NCBI GenBank assembly: GCA_014885115.2
Contig: WKLE02000565.1
Span: 7,775 to 56,491 of the forward strand
DNA: 48,717 nt
Direction: 5' to 3'
DNA from: Asterionellopsis glacialis
Taxonomy: Eukaryota; Bacillariophyta; Plagiogrammaphyceae; Rhaphoneidales; Asterionellopsidaceae
Below the pieces are notes generated by a model. That model did not search any database. It was not told the origin of the DNA and saw only the letters and a program-made list of their open reading frames with translations. Of the stretch, positions 1 through 10,800 are shown one piece after another (the first letter of the stretch is position 1; each line of letters opens with the position of its first letter). The position numbers and the translations under genes are program-made.

Positions 1-1
1 G

Positions 2-40
2 TACCAGGTAGGACCTACCTGGTAGAGGACCTACCAGGTA
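2..40. repeat. Overlapping inverted repeats built from TACCWGGTA
   Basis: TACCAGGTA (2-10), TACCTGGTA (16-24) and TACCAGGTA (32-40) lie in a row. Positions 2-24 form a perfect palindrome with 11-bp arms around a single central A. Positions 16-40 form a second hairpin with 10-bp arms and a 5-nt loop. This is the densest cluster of a motif that recurs across the non-coding parts of the window. The function is unknown. Confidence 0.8.
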
Positions 41-204
41 AAGGTAGTTCGTACCTTTAGCAGTGGCTATTCAGTATGTGTCCTAGACCATAGCCCCACA
101 CATCATCAAAAAATTTCTTTAAAAAAATCCAAAAATCCCCACTACAGGCTCCATCCCTGGTAAGAGTAACAAGAACGAATGTGTTGAGCATATTTAGCGC
201 TTCT

Positions 205-212
205 TATAAAAG
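205..212 (+). promoter_or_regulatory. TATA-like box of the first cysteine-rich gene copy
   Basis: TATAAAAG lies 58 bases before the ATG at 263. The intact paralogue downstream has TATAAAA at almost the same distance from its ATG, so the two copies appear to share promoter layout. No transcription start can be seen from sequence. Confidence 0.4.
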
Positions 213-262
213 TCATAAAGCAGATTCTGCAATTCCCTACACTTTACAATATACGGGAAAAA

Positions 263-1336
263 ATGAGAGAAACCTGCAACCTGATGAAGCTATTGCTGCT
301 TGTTGGTGTTTTTTTCAATTCAGTCCTTATAGTTGTATATGCAAGTAATGTGGAAGAAAGTGATACCACAACCAGCGGGGCAGTTCCAGAGGGATATCAA
401 GAAATTGATGTCACTCATTATTACGGACTTCGACACCGTTGAACCTTGAGGTACTCTTCGCAACGAAGAACCCCTCTACTAACGCGAAACCAAGAAGTGG
501 AAAAAGAACATCAATATCTCATCTGAGCCCCTTGTTACAACAATGGTCTACACACCATGAACATACCAGGTTTATCCAGAGAACGGCATGTCATTGCGAG
601 TAGAAGCAATAAGCACAACAAGAGACGACGGAACGTGATCAATAAAAGTGCACATTTTCGGAATATGCATTTTTCTAGGGACAAAAGCGACATGGAAGAT
701 GAACCAAAGAAAATGATCACCAATGCTCTAGCTCCACCAAACGGAGATATAGATGACAATGATAGCCTGGATTTCTCATTTCGTGCATCTGATGATAATG
801 ATGAGGGAAGAGACAAAAACAACAAACCATTAGGATCTGATGATGGCGGTGATCCAGCTGATACATTTCCTATCATAACAACAACGCAAAATTTTGCACC
901 TCCTTATAGTTGGTACCAATGCAGCAATGATATTCATTGCCCGAACCCCTTGTTTTACGACGAAAAAAGAGATTGCGCTTTGGAGGGAACCATTTGCTCC
1001 GATGGCGGACATTGTCAAGATGACGACAACCATGATGATACAGTTTGGTGTGATGGATGGGGATCATTGTGTTACAACAAAGAAACTGATGAGTGCAGGA
1101 CACCTGAATACAACTGCTTGGACTCATATGGAAATATGCCAATCCCTTGTCTTGAGGGGGAAACCTGCGTCGAAGTAGGTTCAAAATGGTGTGGAGGATA
1201 GGTTTGCAAGAAAAAGGGGAATGAATTTTGCAATGACATGAAATGCCGGAGGGGTGAAGATTGCGCTGGCGACGATAATGAGGATGGACGATGGGAATGC
1301 GTTCCGTTGAACAGCAATTGCGGCATTTATTTGTAA
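263..1336 (+). pseudogene. Secreted cysteine-rich protein, tandem copy 1, three in-frame stops
   Basis: One reading frame runs from ATG 263 to TAA 1334-1336 but is interrupted by TGA (440), TGA (524) and TAG (1199). It starts with a hydrophobic signal peptide (MKLLLLVGVFFNSVLIVVYA). The C-terminal half is cysteine-rich and aligns with the intact neighbour at 2201-3028. Shared blocks are PPYxWxQCSND, ETxECRxPEY, GETCV, WCGG, EDCAGDD and the ending CGIYL. The TAG at 1199 sits inside the conserved WCGG-to-CxKKG stretch, and homology resumes in the same frame right after it. The longest stop-free piece is 557-1201. The frame is kept throughout, so decay is by substitution. A recoded or read-through gene is a less likely alternative. 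The family is not one I recognise. Confidence 0.7.
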
Positions 1337-2136
1337 AATGTGGAAACATTGAGATTTTGTTCTCCGATTGCTGTAAGAGAATATTTTTTTCAAACTAAAA
1401 CTAATCTCTAAATGACTTTTCAAGCGATACTTTAGCTACTAATATTAATATTATCCTCTTACTTTACACCAATTTGTGCCTCTCTGTTCTGGTTCACTAA
1501 AAAAATATTGATATTGTTTGATTGCCCATGACACCTTTGCAAGTATTGGTTGACGCACATTCAAAAGTTCCTAGCATACATAATATTATAGTTTCCAACA
1601 GGTCTTACGCCTAGGTTAATGTAGATTTCTTTTTTGAGGAGTGTTCTTCTTTGTCCTACCAATGTAAATATGATGTGTATTATCTTGCTATTACATATTA
1701 ATACCTGTACATTAAATACCTGTACAAAAATATGAGACAACAATATTTTTATAAAATTACCAGGTATTGCTCTACGTAGTAATGAATCATTCTCAGTCCA
1801 GCTAGTACCAGGTACAGGTACATACCTTTTGGTTCCAGAGACAATATTGGATTTCTGTGTACATACCAACAGGCGCTGGAAAGAACTGGTACCCCTTGTA
1901 CGTAACAGGTAGCTGAACGGTTATTCTGTACTAACAGTCCATCACTGAATGTTGAGAACTAAACGAGAAAAAAAAGAGAACCCAAAATAAAGTGAGAACT
2001 GTTGTCAACCTCAAAACCGTGATGCCAGGATTTCAACAGATATCGCAGCCACGCACATGTTACTTTATAAGAGAGAGATAGAAAGTATCACGACAATCGA
2101 AAAGCACTACGAACTGTACTTTTAGAGATCACAGTT
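1337..2136. other. Spacer between the two cysteine-rich copies
   Basis: About 800 AT-rich bases with no convincing coding frame. It contains two perfect TACCAGGTA motifs (1758-1766 and 1806-1814). The second runs into ACAGGTACATACC, giving a local run of GTAC-type repeats. Confidence 0.5.
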
Positions 2137-2143
2137 TATAAAA
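2137..2143 (+). promoter_or_regulatory. TATA-like box of the intact cysteine-rich gene
   Basis: TATAAAA lies 64 bases before the ATG at 2201, matching the position of the TATA-like box in the neighbouring broken copy. Confidence 0.4.
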
Positions 2144-2200
2144 CAGACAAGACAAATATCTCAGTTGCTCCAGACTTGTAGGATTTCTTGCTGTGAGCAT

Positions 2201-3028
2201 ATGAAAACAATGGGATCTGCACCTAAAAGACTTCAATCGCTTTTGATTGCAGCATTTTTTTTAATTTTGTCCTCTTGTGCTGAGACGACGAATAGTATGA
2301 TTCAGACAACAAAAGCAGATGACGAAGCTGAAAGGAATAATAGTAACCTCCACTCTAGTCATTCTCTACTGCGTCACAGTCGCGAGCTGAAAGCAAAGAA
2401 GCAATCACGTGGAAGTTCTCACTCAAAGAGCAGGGGAAAGAAGATAAAGAAAACACAACACCACTCTCAAGCTCGAACTCGTAATCGTCGAGATTTTTTA
2501 CACGAAAACTGGCATGGGCATGCTCTTCACAATATTAATAGCAGCAATGATTACGTGAGTGACCCTGCCGATAATTTTCCTCTGATGGAATCTAGAGCCC
2601 TCCCATCTCCACCCTATGAATGGCCTCAGTGTAGTAATGATAAGTATTGTAAAAATGGCATGTATGATTATTCGACAAAAAATTGCAACGAAAATACTTG
2701 TGCGGTTGGCGAGTACTGCGCAGATTCAAACACAGAGAATCCAATCATTTGTAAGGGCTGGATCTCGTATTGTTTCAACGAAGAAACCAAAGAATGCAGG
2801 AGGCCGGAGTACACCTGTTCGGGCTCAGGATCAGTAGCTTGTTCCGATGGAGAAACATGTGTAGGTCCAATACATAACTGGTGTGGAGGTAATTACTATT
2901 GTTTGAAAAAAGGGAGTACAGTATGCCATGATATGAATTGTCACATAGCTGAAGATTGTGCTGGCGATGATAACAGCGATGAACGTTGGAAATGTGTTCC
3001 ATTGTATGAGTGTGGTATTTACTTGTAA
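2201..3028 (+). CDS. Secreted cysteine-rich protein, tandem copy 2 (intact)
   Basis: 275 residues from the ATG at 2201. An in-frame TTG at 2165 extends the frame but is not a likely start. Residues 1-30 form a signal peptide (RLQSLLIAAFFLILSSCAET). Residues 30-110 are Ser/Lys/Arg/His-rich with RSRELKAKK-type basic stretches that could be a processed propeptide. From about residue 140 a cysteine-rich module runs to the end, with blocks such as PPYEWPQCSNDKYC, WISYCFNEETKECRRPEY, WCGGNYYC and EDCAGDD, ending CGIYL. The Cys spacing suggests several disulfides, so an extracellular or cell-wall protein is likely. I do not recognise the family. The gene immediately upstream is a decayed paralogue in the same orientation. 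Confidence 0.8.
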   Translation: MKTMGSAPKRLQSLLIAAFFLILSSCAETTNSMIQTTKADDEAERNNSNLHSSHSLLRHSRELKAKKQSRGSSHSKSRGKKIKKTQHHSQARTRNRRDFLHENWHGHALHNINSSNDYVSDPADNFPLMESRALPSPPYEWPQCSNDKYCKNGMYDYSTKNCNENTCAVGEYCADSNTENPIICKGWISYCFNEETKECRRPEYTCSGSGSVACSDGETCVGPIHNWCGGNYYCLKKGSTVCHDMNCHIAEDCAGDDNSDERWKCVPLYECGIYL

Positions 3029-4816
3029 ATAATGGACAACAGAAAATCACTAGGTACAAACTTATATTATTTGAAACATCCAAAATTCCAGTGATTTTGT
3101 AGTGGAAGTACCCAACAACATGTTTATGTAGTGCTCGATGTCTGTGTTGTACCACAAAATCAACCGGCTTTTGAAACATGTACTCAGTTTGCAAAATTGA
3201 TTTTTGAAGGAAGGCAGACATTTTGTAACTTTATATAGCCAAATCATCGTCAAGAAACCACGTAGCTACGTTTGCCTTTGTCTGTGCACACAATATATAT
3301 GTAGAGGTGCTCTCTCTAATAACTGACTGTATTTTTCAAAACAATACATTGCAGCTCCATTTTCCTCTAATAACACGGTCTATAAAAGCGTAACAATGTC
3401 TTGTATCTGACTTCTTGAAACCATCCTACTTTTTCTTTAGTGATATTTTGTTTCGAGTTTCCCAAAGCAATTCAGGAGAAGTGTAAGTTCGTTATGTACA
3501 TGATTTCCAAGGTGATGTATTTTGTTCATTCTATTTCATACTGTAAAATAAATAAATAGGACCTCGGGCACAGGACTACTACTAACCTAGTTAGTAGGTA
3601 GGTAGGAACCAGAACCTAGACCAGTAACCGTAGTAGTCAAATTATCCTTGAGAACCTAATTTGTTGCCTAATTTGTTGCTCGATAATATTATTAGGCTTT
3701 TTTAAAATTTGTTGCCCTTTTTTTTTCATGATATTTAATTTGTTCGCGCCATAAAACAAAAGTCCTCTCTTCAACGAACTTCACTAATATGAGCAGAATA
3801 TATTATTATCAGAGAGGTTTCAAGCACAGATATGATGATTTATCAGGTAGCACTCCCAAAGCAATTCAGGAGAAGTCTTTCAGCCGGACGTCTCTTGGAC
3901 CTTGCAGTAGGTAAATGCTACGTAGCCTCATAATATGATATATTCTGTACTGTTTCTGTACAGGGCTGTTACGCTCGGAGCACGCGTAAAAATGGGCACC
4001 CATCTGACTTCGAGGGTTGTATGTAGGTACAACATGTACTGCTAACTCGTACAAGTAAATTGTCTAAACGATCGTAGACTTTTTCGTTTCTTCGATCTTT
4101 ACAGCTGCACTTCGGACAATCTATTGCAGTGAATTTCTAATGGGAATACCGCTCTATCGTACCCGTGTTTCTGATTATTACATAATTACGATCTGTCTTA
4201 GTAGTGTCACCCCGTACTTACGATGAATCACGAATAGAGTATGACCTATGAATTATTGGAAATTCAACAGTACAACAAGGAAACAAATAAATTGAATTTG
4301 TACGCATAGCACAGTATTGAAGTGCTGTAGGCAAAACGAACCATCGGGGATAATTGACAGGGGAATATAGTCGTCCGTTGAAGTTTTTTCCTATATATCA
4401 TGTGGCCAATTAGAATTTGGTAAAGCTTGACAGGCTCCTTCTACGATTAAGCTTCGCGATCCTAATAAGTAATAAAATAAGGATTATTTGGTCCTTCAAG
4501 TTATTGAAATAGCTGATATTGGTTATATAATACACATGCGTGACTCTTCTTTTGTGCCGAGCCTGCTCTTTCTTCTTCATTTAAATGCTCTGCTAGATCC
4601 TACCAGAAAAAGTCAAAATCACAAGCAGGACGAAGACAAGGGATACAATATTTGAATTGGATCATTTGCATGTCTCACATATACAATAAAAAGTCACAGT
4701 CTGACGACCGAGGAGTCCTGTGAGTACGGTACTGCAGTACGACTAGATTGTGTCCTGTCTTGAGACTTGACGTACACTCGTTTTTGGAAGTCTTCTCTGT
4801 TGTTCGCGATTTCACG
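3029..4816. other. Gene-poor spacer with a 22-bp direct repeat
   Basis: No convincing gene. Small local repeats occur (CTAATTTGTTGC twice near 3656-3680). At 3590-3620 there is a GTAGGTAGGTAGG run followed by ACCAGAACCTAGACCAG. A perfect 22-bp direct repeat is listed separately. Confidence 0.5.
3461..3876. repeat. 22-bp direct repeat flanking about 370 bp
   Basis: CCCAAAGCAATTCAGGAGAA plus GT occurs at 3461-3482 and again at 3855-3876, 394 bases apart. The enclosed segment has no coding frame I trust. The pair could be the ends of a small inserted element or a local duplication. No inverted terminal repeats were seen next to them. Confidence 0.6.
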
Positions 4817-7198
4817 ATGAGGAGTCCGACTCGAAACCGGAGTAGGACTCGGAGCAGCAGCAGAAGAAGCAATAACAACAGCAATAACAACAGCGGTATC
4901 AGAAAACCAATCTGCGATTGCTGTAAACAAGCATTTGTAACAGGGCCTATGAAATTGTTTTCCTTCAATGCTTTACCATCCTCCGCTGGGAATTCCACGA
5001 GGTCTGATGCACCTCTAATGTCGACCAAAAAAGAGTATCGAAAAGGAGGATTGTTACAAGTCAAATCATGCTCGAAAACTGCTTGTACTACTTCTTCTTC
5101 AACGATTAGTTGCAAAATGAAGAAATCACCCACAGCCGGAAAGAAGAAAAGAACAAAAAAGGCGAAAAATGACAATGCTGCAAGCCCGACCCAACCGGAA
5201 ACACTCCAAGAGGGCGAAAACGAGGATAAGGAAGACTCAAATCATGTAATCACTCTAAATTCTGAAAATTCCCCAGGATCTGTCCGCAGTATTAGTGATG
5301 GTAATAGTTCGAAGGCTTCCAATTCTACTACCGATGAGCTAAAGAAATTAGTCGTAGCACCGCCTACTCCAAATGATAAGAACAGCAAGAGAAATCAAGA
5401 ACCAATACAGGTAGATGAACGTGCATGGAAAACATCTATTCGTGATATGTTACGAGGAGAAGAATTTCTTCCGCCACTTGCGAGTGATCAAGAGGACGGT
5501 CAACGTCTTTTTGATCCATTTCATATCTTTCCAGATCATCATGATTGGCAAATGTCAAGTAGTAGTGCAGCTACCAGTATTGCTACCAGTACCAGAGGAA
5601 TAATGGCCACAGCCCCCCCATCACCATACCGTACAAACACCACCACCACCAGTACCAATAACAATTTGAATTATCAATACTATTACCACCACCAGTATCA
5701 TTATGACTCACAACATCAGTCATCTTCGACAATATCAGCAAATATGCCTGATTTGCAATCCTCCACAACTGGGACAGAAACAGACTTGATGACTACTTCA
5801 TCGCTAGAAACACTTCGGTTAAAATCATTACATAGTGTAGAAAAGTCTAGACGACGACAACAAGAAGAACATCATTACCAGTCATCTCTATCTTCCTCAA
5901 GAACTTTTCTGCTAGAAGAAGATGACACAGACGATGATTTTATGGCTACAGCTACAAGACTGAATCAAAGTTATCCCATTTTCAGAAGTACTCAACATCG
6001 GCAGCAGCAATATCCGTATCATTTCCATGAAGCCACAACGGCTGCTGTAGAACTAGAGAATGGTGTTATAGGAAGGAATTATTTTCATGGTTCAGATGTA
6101 GAAGATAATCGACTTCATCGACAACCTAGAGGTGTATCTATTCCACCAAATCCTCGTGATACATATTACAAACGATTTTTAGAAACAGCAGCACGAGAAA
6201 GTTTAGACAGACGAGGAATGCACGGAACTGACAATGAAAATGTCAACTATAGTTGCAACGACATTACTACTGATACTGAAACAAGTCCTCATAATACAGA
6301 TACAGATACGCCTCCTACGAACAATAGGATGCGATCAAAATCATCACCACCACCACAAACCGAATACCAGAAAGAACAAGAAAAGCTACTACTCATTGAC
6401 AAGGAGAGGAGAAGCAGGAGGAGGAAAAAGAAACATCATCGCCATCATCGTTCGAAAGAAGAGAAGAAGAAACACCATAAAAAGAAGAAGAAAAAGGCGG
6501 ACAAAGTGAACAAGGATCGAGATGAGGATGATCCAGAAATAAATAATGACGAAGAGGACAAGAAGAAAAAACGATCCTCACGTTCCAAATCAAAACCAAA
6601 AAAATCTCGCTCCAAATCAAAACGACGTTCCAAATCTAAAACTGACAAAAAGAAGAAGTCTTCTTCTGATAAGCAGAAACGACGACAAAGACGGCATGCT
6701 TCTTCAACACATAGATCTAGATTACCTCCACCATGTCAAACTATTGATTTGAATGAAAGTGACAAAGAAACAGATCAAGACGATGTATCGGCTTTGACAG
6801 GTCCACCACCGTACAATAGAATTGAATGTGAAGGATCGGTCGATGGCGCTGTGTCAGCTTTAACTGAAAATAGTGGTTTCCCACCCATGGTGATGCAAAG
6901 TAATAATAAATTAGCACCGCGACGATCCCACGATAGGCCCAACATACGGTCTTTGATGCAATTAACACAGGTATTGGAATCACCTGAAGCACCTGCATCA
7001 ACATCAGGTGCAGAATCGACAACACCTCAAACACCTACAGTGAAACCTACTACAACTACTGCTACTGCCACTCAAAATGACAATCATGACAGCGACGATG
7101 ACCAAAATAACTGCAAGGACGCTAATGTTGCTACTGCTGAAAACACGTCTACTCTGGAAGTAGATGACAATGCTGCTACTTTAAAAACAGATGGGTAA
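4817..7198 (+). CDS. Low-complexity protein with Lys/Arg-Ser-rich basic region, function unknown
   Basis: 793 residues from the ATG at 4817. The open frame begins earlier at a TTG, but 4817 is the first ATG. The N-terminus is Arg/Ser-rich (MRSPTRNRSRTRSSSRRSNN), followed by a short Cys-containing patch with CDCCKQAF. The middle is Ser/Thr/Asn/His/Gln-rich and probably disordered. One more ordered stretch is ERAWKTSIRDMLRGEEFLPP. Residues ~510-635 are strongly basic with Lys runs and RSKSK dipeptide repeats resembling the RS regions of splicing factors, but no RRM is visible. The tail is Thr/Asp-rich. Nuclear location is an inference from the basic stretches. The gene converges with the minus-strand gene ending at 7842. 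Confidence 0.75.
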   Translation: MRSPTRNRSRTRSSSRRSNNNSNNNSGIRKPICDCCKQAFVTGPMKLFSFNALPSSAGNSTRSDAPLMSTKKEYRKGGLLQVKSCSKTACTTSSSTISCKMKKSPTAGKKKRTKKAKNDNAASPTQPETLQEGENEDKEDSNHVITLNSENSPGSVRSISDGNSSKASNSTTDELKKLVVAPPTPNDKNSKRNQEPIQVDERAWKTSIRDMLRGEEFLPPLASDQEDGQRLFDPFHIFPDHHDWQMSSSSAATSIATSTRGIMATAPPSPYRTNTTTTSTNNNLNYQYYYHHQYHYDSQHQSSSTISANMPDLQSSTTGTETDLMTTSSLETLRLKSLHSVEKSRRRQQEEHHYQSSLSSSRTFLLEEDDTDDDFMATATRLNQSYPIFRSTQHRQQQYPYHFHEATTAAVELENGVIGRNYFHGSDVEDNRLHRQPRGVSIPPNPRDTYYKRFLETAARESLDRRGMHGTDNENVNYSCNDITTDTETSPHNTDTDTPPTNNRMRSKSSPPPQTEYQKEQEKLLLIDKERRSRRRKKKHHRHHRSKEEKKKHHKKKKKKADKVNKDRDEDDPEINNDEEDKKKKRSSRSKSKPKKSRSKSKRRSKSKTDKKKKSSSDKQKRRQRRHASSTHRSRLPPPCQTIDLNESDKETDQDDVSALTGPPPYNRIECEGSVDGAVSALTENSGFPPMVMQSNNKLAPRRSHDRPNIRSLMQLTQVLESPEAPASTSGAESTTPQTPTVKPTTTTATATQNDNHDSDDDQNNCKDANVATAENTSTLEVDDNAATLKTDG

Positions 7199-7841
7199 TC
7201 CATCAAGTTACTTTCGGAGAACGATCTTTGATGTGTTTTGCTTTTTCATATTTCTCCAAAGATACAAATGTGAAATATGCATACAAATAAGAAAACGTCA
7301 TTCATCTCTATCTCTTCTAGACAGAGAGAGAGGGAGTAGAGAACATCAACAATTGATGCATCGTTTCTGCATGATGCATGCCTTGTTATCCTTAACTCAT
7401 AAAGAACCATAACTTCCTAAAGAGAATTATTACTATCCATCATTCATTCTATTTTTCTGAACTCCAAGATGCTATTTATTTGTCCTACTATAATCTCTTG
7501 AACATTCATAATCGTTCAATCTTCTCTACTTTCTCGAGAGCAAAACATTTAGGGACAAACAGTGGCACATACAAACAGAGAACGAGGGAGACCATGAGAT
7601 TGCACCAACATGAAAAGTGTTACTTCTTTCTTTAGTACAAAACATAGCACAATTTTGACATTATTGTTGGAGAAATTATAGATACGTGTGTTTTTCAATT
7701 CAGATTTTTATAATTTTTAAGTTGCGTTTTCAATTTTTGGTAAAGGAGTAAGAGGATATTGATTGTGTCTCTTCAGATTTTACACGCACGTCAAAAGGAT
7801 TAGCCACGACACCCCCAAAACCATCAGCACCTATCTATCAT
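7199..7841. other. Convergent 3' spacer
   Basis: Separates the ends of two genes that face each other. It holds a short AGAGAGAG tract near 7322. No gene, RNA or terminator structure was recognised. Confidence 0.5.
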
Positions 7842-10800
7842 CTATCTGGCGATGATAGGTGCTTCATCATAACCTCTTTCTTCTTCATGCATTAAGCATT
7901 TGACCCCATCACTGGGTTCACGTTTCCATGGTATACTTCTTCGTGATGATGTTGGTTGTGTTGAGGCAGTCATAACACTTCTTTTTTTATCGCTTTGAGT
8001 TATGGATCGTCTGCTTTTCATGAGTGTTTTCGTTTTCGCACCGCCACCAGTACCACCGCCCTTCTTGGAGATTTTATTATTTTTAAAACTACCACTTGCA
8101 CCATCTGCATTATCAACAGCAGATGTATATTGAAGACGTCGTGAAGATGGCGAAGAATCGTTCTTACCCTTGCCTTTTCCTTTCTTCCCATCGTCCTTGC
8201 TGTTTACTCTACGTTTCGATTTTCCAAACCACGCTCCAAAGAATCCACTACGACGTCCTTCTGATTTGTTCTTCTCGTACTTGTTTTTTTTCGTTCGAGG
8301 TATGTTGGCACGATTTACGATAGTTGGATCACGATCGTGATCTTTTTTGAGCGTCGAATCAATTGTTAAATCATCATCAACCGATTCGGGTAAATCATGT
8401 GGTACATCCACAGTCCTATGTTGTACAGGTAACACAGCAACATCACCTGCACGACCGACAGTTTTGATATTACTAGTAGGACTTTTTGATCGTGGTTGTG
8501 AACTCTTCTTTGAACCATTACCACTGCCTTTACTATTCTTTCCAGTAGCTTTAGTACCCTTTTTCTTCTTGAGCTGCTGCTGCTTGGCCTTTTGCGGAGG
8601 ACCAAATTCAGCTTTGTATCGTTCCAAACTAGAATGTGACATATCATCTGAAAAGACATCACCTGCAGCTGACATGACTTGTGGTCGTTTTGTTGTGGCT
8701 GTATGATAAGGTGTATATCCTGTTGCTGTTGTTTTCTTATCATTCGATAATAGAGCAGCATCGTTTGGTGTTAGTTTCGTAGTCTTGTACATTTTTCTTG
8801 CGGTGGTTGTTGCTGTTGCGTTCTTGATTTTGTTGTTTGGTAATGTTGTTGCTTTATCATTATTCGAAGCAATCATATTCGGTGCCAACATCATATTGGA
8901 GCTTTTTGAGGATGAAGAATTAGAAGGAACAAGGCCTACTGCTGGTGGTCCATCATTAGGAGTATCATCTTCACTCTTTTCTTCTTCCTTCTTGTTGGAA
9001 CGATCTCTAGTGGTAGTAATATCACCATCCACAACAACTCCTGTTGGGACAGCTCCTACTCCTCCTACTCTTGAACCGTCTTTTTCTTGTTCTTCATTTG
9101 GTACTGGATGTTCATCAGAAGCTGTTGCAAAACTCAAGGATCCATCAGTACTGGTACCAGTGCCACTACTACTGCTACTATCACTATCACCTGTACCTGT
9201 ATAGGATGGTAAACTTGTACTTTCATCACTGATGGATGCTAATTCAGGCATTTCACCACTGTTAGTTCTTGATAGTTGTCCACTACCACTACCACTTCTT
9301 GATTTACTAGCCGTATCTTCATTCATTTGCATGATTTCATTGACACCATCCACAAAGGAGGATGGTAATAACACACTATCTGACAAATGACTCGAGGGTG
9401 CTGGACTTTGGGATCGTCCCGCCACACCACGACGACCACCATGGAGTGGACCATGACCATAGTCACCACTACGTGATTGAGAAGAGGAGACTAATGGTGA
9501 TGATTCTGACATGACAATATTCGCTGCCCAGGAGGGAACAGTAGATGATTGTGGTGGTGGTGATGGTAAGGGTTGTAAATGTTGATGATGATCATGTGGT
9601 TCTTGTGAGGGTGGTGTTCCTCCTCCTTCTGTGGCATGCGGTGGTGGTGGTGGTGGTGCTAATAAGGAGGATGGAAGGTTTGTTTTTTGGGTGGTACCTT
9701 TTTTCTCTTTCTTCCTTTGTTGTTGTGGATGATGTTGATGAACATGGGGATGGGTATTTCGATACTGTGTACGTTCAGTAGCATCGACGTTGACTTGTAA
9801 GGACCAACGGAATAATTCAAATAACGTCAAGGTACTTTGTGTTTTGCGTATTTGTTGTACTTGTTCATCCAAGGACATTTTTTCAGGATCTTTTCGTAAA
9901 TCATCTTCCAAGGATCCAATCAAGGCATTCATAAAGTTATTCAAGGCGTATTCGGCATCGGCCGTGGAAGGTCTTGGCATATTACCACCACTACTATTAC
10001 GTCTGGAGGATGCCGAAGCCGTCATGCCTTGCATATCTACAACATCGTCTCCGTCCTCTTGTTCTTTTTGGTTAGGGACAAGTAAATCCATAAAGGAGTT
10101 TAGTGTGACTCGTGCCATACCGATTTCATCCTGGGATAAATCACCACCACTGTGGGATGTTGTCCCTATACTCATACTTCCACTGCGTGAGGCATCTGCT
10201 TTCTTGAGAGTTTCCCATAGTGCTTTGGAATGATCACGGTTATCAAAGACAATACTATCTTTATTATTCTTTTGGTGTTGTTGTTGTTTGGAAGGGGATG
10301 TAATGGAGAGCATGGACGATACGGAATTGTCACCCATGGCACGTAATAATTGTCCAGGTAATATATCTTCCAATTGAGACATGTGTGATCGTAAACTGTC
10401 ACTGTGGGTGTCACCTTCATTTTCACTAAAGGCTTCCGCTAACAAAATTTCAATGCCATCCCAAATTCGTTGTTCTGTCGAACGTGTATCACTGTCATTG
10501 TCATTGCCGCCAGTGATGGAGCCTGTACTAAATTCGATAGAATCATTGGTATTACTTTGAGATTCGGCATTATTTGACTTTCCTCCTCCCTTGGCGGTCC
10601 CTGTTGTTCCCTTTTCAACTAGAATTTCAGGTAAATAATTAGTGGGTAAGTCCGATTGTTCAGGTTTTTGCAATCGATGGACTGTAATGGTACGGGGTGC
10701 ATCAATTTCGTACGGTGTTTTCCAAGATTGATGGACGTTACGTGATCTACGTGCCATTTCAATTCCTTGACGTATCTTTGCATCTTGAAATCCTTCTTCA

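Noticed and set aside
4675..5175. Leu/Phe-rich minus-strand frame resembling a membrane protein
   Set aside because: Antisense shadow of the Ser/Asn/Lys-rich start of the plus-strand gene at 4817.
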